From NCBI GenBank assembly GCA_963971535.1, contig OZ020588.1, positions 124,039,943 to 124,103,942 of the forward strand: a stretch of DNA of 64,000 nucleotides. Direction: 5' to 3'. Numbering within the stretch: the stretch's first letter is position 1; every line of letters begins with the position of its first letter. This document shows positions 12,128 through 25,304 of the stretch, piece after piece. The notes under the pieces were generated by a model. That model was given only the letters and a program-made list of their open reading frames with translations. It did not search any database and was not told the origin of the DNA. Made by a program: the position numbers and the translations under genes. The stretch is from Notolepis coatsorum. Taxonomy: Eukaryota > Chordata > Actinopteri > Aulopiformes > Paralepididae.

Positions 12128-13328
12128 AGTTTAGACGAATCATAATGAACCCCATCCAGTTTCTCAAAGTGCATTAAGACAGCTTGTACACACACAGCTT
12201 GGTTGATGTGTGGAGGAGGTTTCATGGGAATGAGCGCCAGTATACATGGTCTCATTGTAGGGATAATGTTGTCTCCTTAGCTAGACTTGACCGTTTTTAT
12301 TGTTTTAAGCACCATTTTAATGTTTTTAAAATGTGCAAAATATTGCCTGTTGGTTTTACATTGGTAAAATATGCAATGTCTTTATTAAAAATCTGGTGCC
12401 TAGAAGTGCTTATTGGCATTTTAATTCAGCTTTGCTCCATGAAAAGGATTTTAGAGATGTTTTTTGTTTTTTTGGGGTCCTGTTTAGGAGTAGGAAAAAT
12501 GAGTTATCTTCTCTTAGGCAGTGGTGGGACTGTGGCAAAATAGAAATTAAAATGCTTTGTCAACAACACACTCTCAATGTGACTAAAGACATCACTACCT
12601 CCATGAGAGATTTGGAGACTGAGATAGTGGACCTTGAGAACATGTTGGGTCCACAGGAAATCAAGGACAGTTTGAAGTCCTTAATAAAAAAAAATGCTTT
12701 AGCAGACCTGCTAGGTGTGAAGGCTCAAGGAGCTTTGTTAAGGTCAAGATTTATGAATGTTAATGCTATGGATGTGCCTTCCAGTTACTTCTTCGGTCTG
12801 GAGAAGAAGAATCGACAGAATCAATTCATTCACTCTCTTCTGTTAGAGACGGGGCAGGACATCACTGATGCCAGTCAGATCCGGAGACGGGCCATTGAGT
12901 TTTATTCTGCTTTGTATAGCAGTGAGTACACTGACAATGATGTCCTTCTACAGTCCTTTTGTGAAGGATTGCCTACAGTATCATGGGAGTCGAATGTGCT
13001 GCTGGAGAGACCTTTGGACTCGTCAGAGCTCTATTCTGCCTTGACGGTTTGATGGTGGAGTTTTACAAAGCCTTTTGGGACATTGTGAAAGATGATCTTC
13101 TCGAGGTATTCAAAGAAAGTCTGGGTGAGGGTGCTTTGCCACTTTCCTGTTGCAGGGCAGTGATAACCTTACTGCCAAAAAAGGAGACTTTGCAGGACAT
13201 CAGGAACTGGAGGCCTGGATCAATTTTATGCAGCGAATATAAGATTTTGTCAAAGACCTTAGCAAACCGTCTGAGAGAAGTGATGGACCAGATCATACAT
13301 CGTGATCAGACGTATTGTGTACCTGGCA
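12128..13328 (+). pseudogene. Tx1-type LINE ORF2, linker and reverse transcriptase N-terminal part
   Basis: Coding resumes after the DIRS-type element. The endonuclease end (LVDVWRRFHGNERQYTWSH, LARLDRFYCFK) is in one frame, then a shift near 12360 leads to 12333-13052 (QWWDCGKIEIKMLCQQHT ... SSYFFGLEKKNRQN). A second shift near 13045 leads to the RT start (VEFYKAFWDIVKDDL, LLPKKETLQDIRNWRPGSI, ILSKTLANRLREVMDQ). Coding stops at YCVPGK near 13328 where the inverted duplication begins, so the catalytic YADD region and C-terminus are missing. It cannot be functional. Confidence 0.85.
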
Positions 13329-13806
13329 AATTTTTTCAGACACCGCATTTATAGTTTCAGACACCGCATTTATAGTTTCAGACACCGCATTTATAGTTTC
13401 AGACACCGAATTTATAGCATTGCAAATAAATACTTTGAAAATCATGTATCTGAATTTTTTGCTCCGAATTTACCAAAAATGCATTGTTAATAACAAATTC
13501 GAATGCATAATAAAATTCTATGTAAAAATGCAGTGTTCATTAAAAAATTCGATGCATAATTGCGGTGTATATAATTCAATGTCAAAAATTCGATGCATAA
13601 TTGCGGTGTAAGGATTTCGATGTAAAAACCCAACATCCGGGTTACTCAGACAGGATAAGCAATCGAGCCTAGATCTAATCGAACTGACTTCTGGCCTATC
13701 ACTGCACGGCTTTGTCAATCATGTGATCACAACAACCCAGGAAGCCGAGCCGGGCTCCGGTAATAGTCAGTTAGTTCTGTGTTCCGTGTTGCAATAAACG
13801 TTCAAC

Positions 13807-13872
13807 GATGTCAACAAAACGGTATCTTATTGCCGCTTTCCTCCCGACGACAAAGAGAAGAGAAGGTGGCTG
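13807..13872 (+). other. Exon-like start in the duplicated arm
   Basis: An ATG frame MSTKRYLIAAFLPTTKRR precedes a possible splice donor (ACA/GTAAGTTT, 13889-13896), though a stop at 13870 lies before it. Further in, ttttgcag at 16310-16317 precedes a short frame HDFTPTSPEWNMERV, and aataaa follows at 16447. The same pieces lie in the other arm at 19310 and 18120. It could be the remnant of a spliced transposon gene. No family recognised. Confidence 0.3.
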
Positions 13873-13950
13873 AAGCCTGAAGTTGATACAGTAAGTTTGA
13901 TCTCAATGATAAACAATAATTAACAGGTAGGCTAACGGCAGGCACCACTA

Positions 13951-14093
13951 CAAATTGAAAATGGGGGACCCTGATGTAAACAAGACGAAAGTCTTTCTCT
14001 GGTCTGCATCCCCTTAACAATTGTGTGTATTGAGCCGTACTGTATTGTACCCATTCTGCAATCTGTTAAATAAAGTTTTCAATCATTCATTCA
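13951..14093 (+). mobile_element. LINE 3' tail, family T copy 3
   Basis: Starts caaattgaaaatgggggacc and ends aataaagttttcaatcattcattca on the + strand. The other copies are at 1601, 4684, 19029 and 23897. The matching copy in the right arm shows this insertion preceded the inverted duplication. Confidence 0.85.
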
Positions 14094-14573
14094 GGCTAGG
14101 CTAACATTAGGTACTACTACTAGTTAGGTAACGTTAGCTAGAATCCAAATCGAAAATCAAGAATCCAAATCAAAAGTCTTATATAAGGTTATGAAATGAA
14201 CATGTATGTTATGTAGGTTATGAAATGAATATGTATGTAATATGTAATAAAAACGCAGCTCAAGCATACATTTGATCTAGAACCCTGTTTGTTGTCCCCT
14301 AACTGTTATAAGAAGATGGCCGGCGGTCTCGTGACAACCAGAATACAAAACATTACCTGTTGTTATTGTTAAGTCGCTATCTTGTCATAGTAACATGGTC
14401 GTGGTGTGAATTACCTCTAAGTGTATGATGGCATGCATGTACAATAATGCTGTGTATACCCTAATTATATTTATTCTTAATGTACTACATATATATCCAC
14501 ATGTGTTTGTACATATAACTGCATATAATCCTTTTACATATCTGTAGATACTACTATATCTATATCTTTTTAA

Positions 14574-15502
14574 CACTATGATCGCCGGGGACGAGTTAAG
14601 ACGTCATTCCTAGCCATGCTCATTCTGCCGAAGACGCCGTAACTCGTCTTTGATGTCAATATTTCAAAAATCTGTGACCGAAATCATATTTCCCCTCCGG
14701 AGCCCTGAAACACACTGCAAAGCTCCACTCAACTCTCTAGTGGTTCAAGAGCGCCATCTGGTGGCCGATCGGCAGATCGCCAACCGGAAATGAGCCTTTG
14801 AACCGGTAGTGCTCATCCATATGTGGTCCGGGCACTCGCTATCGTTAGAGAGACTCCGTCTTGATACAGTGAACATCGATCGGTGCAAATAACTCGAAAA
14901 AACAACATGATTTGGACGTATATACTATTATACAACCTGGAAATGGATCGGGCATTTCTCCATCCCATAATAGAAAAAATTCTGTTCCACGCTCATCTGC
15001 CAGCGGCGCGAGGAAGCCACGGTAAGATTCAGCGTTATATTAACGTGTTCCATATAAACTGCTATGATGAACATGATATGACCCACTCTGGATGAATCAT
15101 CTAACGCTGCCCACGGAATTATAAACGATCCCCCGCCCATCCGGTCATCATCAGATGATACATAGAAACTTCTAGAAGCACATCCAGTTGACATTTTTTA
15201 TCTCGCACAGATTCCTACCAAACTGTATTTGATCATCAATATAATGCATTTAGGGCTATAAATCACGTTTTGAAGAAAGCTGCAGAAAACGATAAAAACA
15301 TACTTATACTTTAGACCATATTTTAGTATGAATATGTGAATGAAAAAGTTTAACGTTGCTACACCCTGAACAATACATATAGGACATTGAATGGGCCATA
15401 ATAATGGCAATTTAGCAATAGAATTAAAAAAGTTATAGCCCTGCAAAGAAGGGGAACTTCTCCATAGACAAATAGAGATGGCGAGGGATGGCGATCAAAG
15501 TG
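14574..15502. mobile_element. piggyBac-like non-autonomous element
   Basis: Flanked by TTAA at 14570-14573 and 15503-15506, the target duplication specific to piggyBac elements. Ends are CACTATGATCGCC and GGCGATCAAAGTG, a 13-bp inverted repeat with one mismatch. It is 929 bp long and has no transposase frame. It is absent from the right arm, so it inserted after the duplication, inside the LINE tail whose remainder is 15507-15636. Confidence 0.88.
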
Positions 15503-15506
15503 TTAA

Positions 15507-15636
15507 CTGCTGTTTGTTGTTGTTGTCATTTATTTCTGATTTTGTTTTTATTGTGTTTTTATATTAAGCTGTAGTGTAAAGCACCCTGTGCATTCGTGCT
15601 GTGAAGGGTGCTATATAAATAAAGGTCATTCATTCA
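15507..15636 (+). mobile_element. LINE 3' tail present only in the left arm
   Basis: Contains gtgctgtgaagggtgctata, then taaataaaggtcattcattca, a tail of the kind common in fish LINEs. The right arm has an uninterrupted sequence at this point (18505-18520), which defines the empty site. The piggyBac-like element lies within it. Confidence 0.7.
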
Positions 15637-15822
15637 TCTGTACATATCCCTTACCTACTCTTACTAGTTACGCTGCTGGCCAGTATGACTACCATAGTGT
15701 CTTTATACCTGCTGTATCAATGTACATAATAATACTACAACTCTGTACATACATATGATCTGATTAGCATTATTACTCAGTAGTACTGATTTATATATTT
15801 TAAACAATATAATGAATTAAGG

Positions 15823-16113
15823 TAGGGATGTCCGATATTATCGGCCGACCGATATTATCGGCCGATATCGGCAGTAAAATGTGATATCGGAAAATATCGG
15901 TATCGGTAAAAAAAAAAAAAAAAAAATAACAATATTTGTTATATATATATCCAGTGAAATTATTAGTTACCTGAAATTATTCAGTTTTTTGGGGGTGGAA
16001 ACCCTGCATATATCGGTATCGGTTGATATCGGTTGATATCGGTATCGGAAATTAAGAGTTGGACAATATCGGAATATCGGTATCGGTAAAAAAGCCAATA
16101 TCGAGCATCCCTA
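15823..16113. mobile_element. 291-bp hAT-type MITE with empty site in the other arm
   Basis: Ends are TAGGGATGTCCGATATTATC and TATCGAGCATCCCTA. The interior is rich in tatcggtatcgg repeats. The 8-bp duplication aattaagg is perfect at 15815-15822 and 16114-16121. The right arm carries a single ccttaatt at the matching place (18319-18326). Confidence 0.93.
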
Positions 16114-16636
16114 AATTAAGGTTTTGTTTTATTTGTCACATAAGGTACATGTACATTACAGTGAAACACTTGGTTCTGTAAGAGCCTCCTGAGATTGTGC
16201 TTCATAGAAGTTTTTCTAGAAGTTAGACATCTCTTTGATCCAATGACCTTGTAGTAGACAGAAATCTATGTTTGTTTCTTCATATCACAGTTTACAATTT
16301 ATTTTCTTTTTGCAGGCATGACTTCACCCCAACATCCCCTGAGTGGAACATGGAAAGAGTGTTGACCTTGATGTTTATCGTTGTCTTTCGACCATATTGT
16401 TTGTTACTTTCCTGTTGGTAAAGTAAATAGTGTTGATGTTGACGTTTAATAAATGTTTATCGTTAATTTACTGTATTTTTATGGCATTTATACTTGAAGT
16501 ATAACCAAAGTAATCTGTAAAATAGTGAATTTCCCGTGAAAACACTTTTTTTTTCTGCTGTGAAAATACATAATAAAGTTATTCCTTTTTTCCGTTCAGA
16601 ATCAGCCAGCCTGTTGTATATTGAACAGCCCAGTAT

Positions 16637-17330
16637 TGAACAGCGAAATGCAGCTACAGAAATTCTTGACGCTGCTGCCTAGACCGCTTCAAATCGCGCC
16701 CGGATTCCAACATAATAGTCATATTTCAACGCACAACGCGTTACGCACTGATTGGCTGCAACGGATACAGCGATCAAACCGTGACGCGCACTCAGAGCGC
16801 TATCGCGTCTAGCCCGGGCCGAGAAATACAAAAAAAAAAAAAGAAAAAAAAAGTGAGTCACTTCCTGTTCAAGAAAATAAGTATTTTTTATTTTATATAA
16901 TAACGTTATATTGTGCATTGGAAACACAAACATACTTAAAATTAGTAAATATTATTAATTTTAAACATGTTTATATTATTTATAGGGCTATAAAACAAAA
17001 AACTAAAAAATTATTTTTCTTGTTCTCTCATATAACCAGGGCAGGGCCTGAGGGGGGACGGCGCCCGAGCGCCCCTAGTGGCGAGCCGCCACTGCATAAA
17101 ACACGTTTAAAATAAATGTGGCACAATTCGCCTTTGTTCCCTTGTTATTTTACAGATGTATTATGTTTTTATGGCAGACAAGTGCTCTGATTGGTTGTTG
17201 TCCTTTAGATCTGTAGACCCTCAGTTGTGTATAAACTACAGGTTATGACGTTATCAGTATTCGCCATGAGAAGCAGGTAGTGATCCGTTATCGGCTGAAA
17301 GAACGTCTATACTGTGCATCCCTAATACAT
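16637..17330. other. Loop between the duplicated arms, with hAT-C family fragment
   Basis: Bases 16668-17094 match hAT-C at 38712-39136 closely and end in the same GAGCCGCCACTG terminus; the left half of the element is missing. After it, 17095-17330 has no feature except a hAT-like end (tgcatccctaa) near 17317-17327. The loop is the only part without an inverted partner. Confidence 0.7.
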
Positions 17331-17754
17331 ATACTGGGCTGTTCAATATACAACAGGCTGGCTGATTCTGAACGGAAGAAAGGAATAACTTTATTATGTA
17401 TTTTCACAGCAGAAAAACACTCAACACTGGAGTCAATGAACACCTCTGCTGGAATGCACCCTTGGAACGCCCCCGAGTCACGTCTTGAAATCAACTTTAG
17501 TAATAGCTGGGAGTTACCATGGATAGGAGTCTGAGGCAGGGTGTTGAAAGACGACGAGAAACATTTATTAAACATCAAGGTCAACACTGTTTACTTTGCC
17601 AACCGGAAAGTAACAAACAATATGGTCGAAAGACAACGATAAACATTTATATATTTTTAGATCAAATTTCTTTATGTTTCCTTTTCCACAAGAAACGAGA
17701 CAACACAATACAGTGACAATAATAATAAAAAAGACATCACAGGACAATAACAGC

Positions 17755-17792
<38 letters not shown>

Positions 17793-19835
17793 TAATGACA
17801 AGATAATCAATTACATCAGAGTAATGCAATATCCTATAAAGTGAGATTACCTGAGCAGCACCCATCATCCCCACACTGTAAAAAATAAAAGTTTTTTCAC
17901 GGGAAATTCACTATTTTACAGATTACTTTGGTTTTTCTACTTCAAGTATAAATGCCATAAAAATACAGTAAATTAACGATAAACATTTATTAAACGTCAA
18001 CGTCAACACTGTTTACTTTACCAACAGGAAAGTAACAAACAATATGGTCGAAAGACAACAATAAACATCAAGGTCAACACTCTTTCCATGTTCCACTCAG
18101 GGGATGTTGGGGTGAAGTCATGCCTGCAAAAAGAAAAGAAATTGTAAACTGTGATATGAAGAAACAAACAAATAGATTTCTGTCTACTACAAGGTCATTG
18201 GGTCAAAGAGATGTCTAACTTCTAGAAAAACTTCTATGAAGCACAATCTCAGGAGGCTCTTACAGAACCAAGTGTTTCACTGTAATGTACATGTACCTTA
18301 TGTGACAAATAAAACAAAACCTTAATTCATTATATTGTTTAAAATATATAAATCAGTACTACTGAGTAATAATGCTAATCAGATCATATGTATGTACAGA
18401 GTTGTAGTATTATTATGTACATTGATACAGCAGGTATAAAGACACTATGGTATGGTCATACTGGCCAGCAGCGTAACTAGTAAGAGTAGGTAAGGGATAT
18501 GTACAGATATAGATATAGTAGTATCTACAGATATGTAAAAGGATTATATGCAGTTATATGTACAAACACATGTGGATATATATACAGTACATTAAGAATA
18601 AATATAATTAGGGTATACACAGCATTATTGTACATGCATGCCATCATACACTTGCCATCCTTCTTATTACTGTGTTGTGTCATCCAAAAATACTTTAATT
18701 TAGAGGTAATTCACACCACGACCATGTTACTATCACAAGATAGCGACTTAACAATAACAACAGGTAATGTTTTGTATTCTGGTTGTCACGAGACCGCCGG
18801 CCATCTTTGTATAACAGTTAGGGGACAACAAACGGGGTTCTAGATCAAATGTATGCGTTGAGCTGCGTTTTTATTACATATTACATACATATTCATTTCA
18901 TAACCTACATAACATACATGTTCATTTCATAACCTTATATAAGACTTTTGATTTGGATTCTTGATTTTCGATTTGGATTCTAGCTAACGTTACCTAACTA
19001 GTAGTAGTACCTAATGTTAGCCTAGCCTGAATGAATGATTGAAAACTTTATTTAACAGATTGCAGAATGGGTACAATACAGTACGGCTCAATACACACAA
19101 TTGTTAAGGGGATGCAGACCAGAGAAAGACTTTTGTCTTGTTTACATCAGGGTCCCCCATTTTCAATTCGTAGTGGTGCCTGCCGTTAGCCTACTTGTTA
19201 ATTATTGTTTATCATTGGGATCAAACTTACTGTATCAACTTCAGGCTTCAGCCACCTTCTCTTCTCTTTGTTGTCGGGAGGAAAGCGGTAATAAGATACC
19301 GTTTTGTTGACATCGTTGAACGTTTATTGCAACACGGAACACAGAACTAACTGACTATTACCGGAGCCCGGCTCGGCTTCCTGGGTTGTTGTGATCACAT
19401 GATTGACAAAGCCGTGCAGTGATAGGCCAGAAATCAGTTCGATTAGATCTAGGCTCGATTGCTTATCCTGTCTGAGTAACCCGGATGTTGGGTTTTTACA
19501 TCGAAATCCTTACACCGGAATTATGCATCGAATTTTTGACATCGAATTATATACACCGCAATTATGCATTGAATTTTTTAATGAACACTGCATTTTTACA
19601 TTGAATTTTATTATGCATTAGAATTTTTTTATTAACACTGCATTTTGGTAAATTCGGAGCAAAAAAATTCAGATACATGATTTTCAAAGTATTTATTTGC
19701 AATGCTATAAATTCGGTGTCTGAAACTATAAATGCGGTGTCTGAAACTATAAATGCGGTGTCTGAAAAAATTCAGATACATGTTTTCAAAGTAATTATTT
19801 TCAATGTTATAAATGCAGTGTCTGATTAAATTCAA
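17331..19835 (-). repeat. Right arm of large inverted duplication
   Basis: Reverse complement of the left arm, from atactgggctgttcaatata outward to the repeated gcggtgtctgaaactataaa units at 19700-19770 and a further 75-bp repeat ending near 19835. Arm-specific differences are about 450 bp at 17420-17890, including an (AAT)n run at 17757-17790 and a second copy of arm sequence, and about 53 bp at 18655-18705 absent from the left arm. Confidence 0.85.
19029..19169 (-). mobile_element. LINE 3' tail, family T copy 4
   Basis: Mirror copy of 13951-14093 within the right arm (tgaatgaatgattgaaaact to ccccattttcaattcg). Confidence 0.85.
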
Positions 19836-20156
19836 ATACTTCTGGCACTCATTTGCTTCCATAGACCTAGCTTCACCAGTGTAGGGCACTGTTGATCTGT
19901 CCCCAATAGGAATTGTTTAGAAAATGCTGCAGTAGCTACTAATAATTGTGGCAGGACTTCTAGAGTGACTACCACTGTCCCAGCCAAGTGAATCTATAGC
20001 TCAGATGTTCTCTACTTCCCACATGTAAAGTAGGATCAATTCACTTGTGATTGAATCAATTAATTGAGGGGATACTCTTCTAAATTCAAATACTGCAAGT
20101 GGCGTAAGAAGGTTGTCATTCCCAGCCTATTCAGAAATAATTGAGAATGAATGCTT
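19836..20156. other. Unassigned sequence
   Basis: No coding frame or repeat recognised. It does not continue the Tx1-type LINE that ends at 13328, so the position of the missing LINE end is unknown. Confidence 0.4.
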
Positions 20157-20700
20157 TATCATTTCATTTCATTTCATTTCAACCTTTATTTAAAACCATA
20201 ATTGCTTCTGAGGTTTCCCTCATTTACAGAAACGACGATTGTACAATGTATACAGTACATAATACAAGCAATATTCACAGAAAATTAAACACCAGAGTAA
20301 AAATGTAAAACGTTTAAAAACATTTAAAAAGATCAGCTAAAACAGTTACAGGTAGTAGTAACACAATGGTCTGAAATCATACGTTTAAACATACCAAGGG
20401 AAAGGAGAACCTCCAATTTCAGAGAGAGTTGGAGGACATTCCATGAGTTGTTAGAGGCATCAAAGGAAAAAGCTGACTTCCCTAGATCAGGACAAACTTG
20501 AGGGACCCTAAGAACCATCCAGTCATTCGATCAGGTTGAATAGGTTCCAATATTCCAATCCAACAGTGAAGAGATATAAACAGGTTGTTTACCAATAAGG
20601 GCTTTAAAAATAAATAAATACCAGTGTTTGTTGCGCCTTTCTGTAAGAGAAGGCCAACCCACCCTATCATACTATCATCAATAGTAGACAAGCAACATTT
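20157..20700 (-). mobile_element. LINE 3' end with ORF2 C-terminal remnant
   Basis: A (TTTCA)n run at 20157-20180, the - strand tail, is followed by aacctttatttaaaa. The - strand then codes LRVPQVCPDLGKSAFSFDAS and SWNVLQLSLKLEVLLSL, the usual C-terminal part of fish L2/CR1-like LINE proteins. Further upstream is VGWPSLTERRNKHWYLFI in another frame (20500-20690). Frameshifts are present and the RT core is absent. Confidence 0.7.
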
Positions 20701-22141
20701 TTTTCATTGATTGTACTGAGCGTGAATTGACCCCAACCTACTGTAGCCCCCGACATACGACAAACAGATCATCAGAGAGAAAAATATTATGAAAAAGAGG
20801 GTAAGCCTTTATGAAAAAGAACAAGCACACTAGCTCTTTATAGGTGCTCAGAGAGCTGTTTGATGCATCTCAGTAGCTTAAACGAGTTACTGAAGACTGT
20901 ACATTGGAGGTGGGGCTCTTGGGCTCATTTCAAACCAGCCACAATGTGTGGGCAGTTGAGAGCTACGTACAAAATATATATATGTATCGTCATAGAGGTG
21001 CTCCATCTGACCACCTAATGAAACAAAAACATGATGTTAAACATGGGAAAGATGGTGACGAGGAAAACAAACTTGGTAAATCAATGGTTGGGTAATTATT
21101 ATGGAACAAATATTATAGAAAAAATGGAGAGACTATTTTATGTAAAGAAATGTGAAAATAATATAAGAAATGCACTCCCCCCCAAAAAATTTAAAGACAA
21201 CAGGTTGGTAGAGAAAAAAGTAAGACATAAGTAGTAGGCCCAGTAAGAGGGGGAAAAAAGAGAGAAAGACAGATCCCTGACCCGGATCCTGACCCAACTG
21301 CAAAGGAGCGGACAAGCCTCTGCTTTATTCTTCAGATCAGTGAGCTTTGTCCCTGCAGATTAAGTACCAGTGGTAAATCTTAACCTTAGTAAGCCAGCCT
21401 TGTCAGAGTCATCTCCTCTGACTGCTATTGATCTGTGGCCAGAGAGCGTTTCTGTGGACACCACAGCCTCATTATAGGCCACCGTCTTCTATAGCTCCAG
21501 TCCAAACGCAATCTTTTTTTGTTTTTAAAGATCTTTCCCTCCTTTGGCTCTTCCTAGTGCTACTGTTTCTTCACATCTAAGCTTTTTTACATTTTTATTA
21601 TTGCTGCATTTGTTTATGCTCGGAGGTGGGAAGTTAGAAGTGGGAAATACGTAATCTGGTGATGTTTTATTCGATTTTCTTTTGTAGGAAGTGTGGAATT
21701 TCCGACCTTCATGTTTTAATCAAATGCAGCTTATCTCTTCAACTAAATATTCCGCTATGCTTTTTTCCCTACACCTATAAAGGGAAGATCTGCCATCAGA
21801 CATGATTCACGTTACTCCTTTGATTTTAGACAGTTGAGTGAATAATTGGGTACACATGCAAGTCTTTCTCAACACTAGAAACCAGAGATGTCATGAGACA
21901 AATCAAGTACCTGTTTCATTGACAGTGCATAGGAGAAATGTCCCATTTACATCTGAAGGTAATTTTTTTCAGCTTTATTGTAGTGCTAATTACTATCAAC
22001 AAGAAAATATGCCCATATCCTTGTAATATAACACATGATTATGTCGCTGGTACCACCGAGTTAGGGCCCAACCACATTAATCCGTTGTGTCTGTCCGTCT
22101 ACGTCTGTTTAAACAAATATATATATATGTATATATATATA
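20701..22141. other. Unassigned sequence
   Basis: No repeat or protein recognised. The short frames lack family features. It may hold unmasked host DNA or unknown repeats. Confidence 0.4.
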
Positions 22142-23490
<1,349 letters not shown>

Positions 23491-25304
23491 CCAGGGCCCT
23501 CATTCATCAACGTGTTCTACGCACAGATCTGTGCTTACCCTGTGCGTACGATCATTTCTAAGCAAAGAGTGGGATTCATCAATTTCGATTTGAACTTGAC
23601 TCCGTGCTTACATCTACGCACAGGTCAGACCACACTTACCTGACGCCCAGTGGTAGAATATATTATTACAACAAGGAAATGAGCTTCTGTGCATAATAAC
23701 ACTGGCATGTTCTGTACGAACCGTAGTTCATTATAGTTCATTGTAAAATAGCAACAGTAGTGTAATTATGGTCAAAACCCTATAAATAGCATTTGGAATA
23801 ATAGATCTTTCTCTCAGAATGAATGCAGCATGGTTTATATAGCGTTATCGGAATATACGGGGTGTAGGCTACTGACTGACTGCGCTCCGCGTAGCTTGAT
23901 TGATTGATTGATTGAAAAGTTTATTAACAGATTGCAGAATGGGTACAGTACAGTACAGCTCAGTACATACAATTGTTAATTGGGGATGCAGACCAACTTT
24001 CGTCTTGTTTACATCAGGGTCCCCCATTTTCAATTCATCATAAATCATAAAGCTCAACTCGTTATTATTTTGCGCACAGACCGCCGAAACACGGGAACGT
24101 TTTGATTATATTTAAAAGGCTTTACGTTAAACGAAACAAGTGGAATTTCGAAGCTGTAAGCAGAATAAGTCATATGAATATAGTGTTCTTCCCCCTTTTT
24201 ACTGTATAAGAAAGAATAGAAAACGCATTGCAATGACACCATGCAGATAGTGGACAGACTATGTATATGATGGGATTCAAGTTTGCGTTTTTGTTGCTCA
24301 TAGGCATGCTGTCAGAGTATGATATCTTAATCAAACATTCTAGAACATTTGTCGTCACAGATCATGTCCTAATAGAACATAGGCTATGGCATGGATCGTG
24401 ATATTGTGTGGACTGTAATTATTACTGTACCGGTACCACCCATTGTGACAACAGCCTTGTGAGTCCCGCACACAAACATGATGGAATTCAAGTTCATGTA
24501 TTGAAAGGCATGCCTACATCATACATGCAGTGAGATTCATTGTTCTTGTATATGCTCTCTATTATTGTTTATATAGGCTACCCAATACTGACATCAAAAT
24601 AGATTGTAGTATGCCTCTAGAAATCATATGCAGCAGGTAGAAAATTGACGGGAGATCCATCGCGATTTGGAATAGAATTGAGGAGAACTTTAATCCCTGG
24701 GTATCAATCAAACAACACGGGAAAAGGCAGTCATATTCCAGCGCGGTCTTTATTAGCCGACAACAAAATAGATGCCTCTAAAAATCATATAGCCAATCGA
24801 ACACAACTAATAAAGGCATTCATATTACAGCACGGTTATAATGACACACAACCAACGCCAAACAGTGGTCAACGAACGGTCTTTATTAGTATTCTGAGCT
24901 GTCCAGGCAGAATTGCAGCAATGGTCTTAGGGAGCCGTTGATATCTGACATCACCGTTTACAAGTCCGCCTTTTATTATTTATCCCATAATACGCGATAG
25001 TGTCTTCTTGGTTCGACAGCAGTGAACAATCTTCGTGGAGTTTCTCAGGGTTCCGCTCGGGTCAGTCCATTATTTCACATCCCATGGGGGGTGTTTCCTC
25101 ATTTTCATGACCATATATGGATAATCATGCACGAGCATTGACGGTAGAACAAAGTGGTATTCATCAACACGGAGGGGCATAGAGCCTGCGTACGCACCGT
25201 GTGATGAATCCCGACTTCCCTGTGCGTACACTAGTTCTACATTCCGTGCTTACGTGTGGAAATAGAAATGTTCTACGCACACTATTGATGAATGAGGGCC
25301 CTGG
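23491..25304. mobile_element. DNA transposon-like element with 20-bp perfect inverted ends
   Basis: Left CCAGGGCCCTCATTCATCAA and right TTGATGAATGAGGGCCCTGG are exact reverse complements. Subterminal motifs ttctacgcac and ctgtgcgtac recur near both ends. I see no convincing target duplication, so hAT or Harbinger-like membership is unresolved. The interior has a family T LINE tail at 23897-24038 and no transposase. It directly precedes the BED-finger region at 25305. Confidence 0.7.
23897..24038 (-). mobile_element. LINE 3' tail, family T copy 5
   Basis: ttgattgattgattgaaaag then aacagattgcagaatggg through cccccattttcaattcat. Inserted inside the 23491-25304 element. Confidence 0.8.

Larger units (their letters stand above)
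2905..13328 (+). mobile_element. Tx1-clade (L1-like) LINE, broken and truncated
   Basis: The element consists of a short leader (2905-3107), ORF1 (3108-4631 plus 6455-6674), the ORF2 endonuclease (6715-7164) and ORF2 reverse transcriptase N-terminal part (12128-13328). The order and strand are consistent. It is interrupted by an antisense LINE at 4684-6440 and a DIRS-type element at 7165-12124. The 3' part, including the reverse transcriptase catalytic box, is missing because the inverted duplication starts at 13329. Tx1-clade elements are established in fish and frogs; the clade call rests on the ORF1 zinc knuckle and ORF2 character, not on a search. Confidence 0.8.
13329..16636 (+). repeat. 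Left arm of large inverted duplication
   Basis: Matches 17331-19835 as reverse complement nearly end to end. The outer end holds four copies of a 21-bp unit (cagacaccgcatttatagttt), followed by repeated attcgatgcataattgcggt motifs. It contains a family T LINE tail at 13951-14093 that is also present in the other arm, so it was there before duplication. Insertions present only in this arm are a piggyBac-like element with a LINE tail (14570-15636) and a hAT element (15823-16113). The superfamily of the outer unit is unknown to me. Confidence 0.85.
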
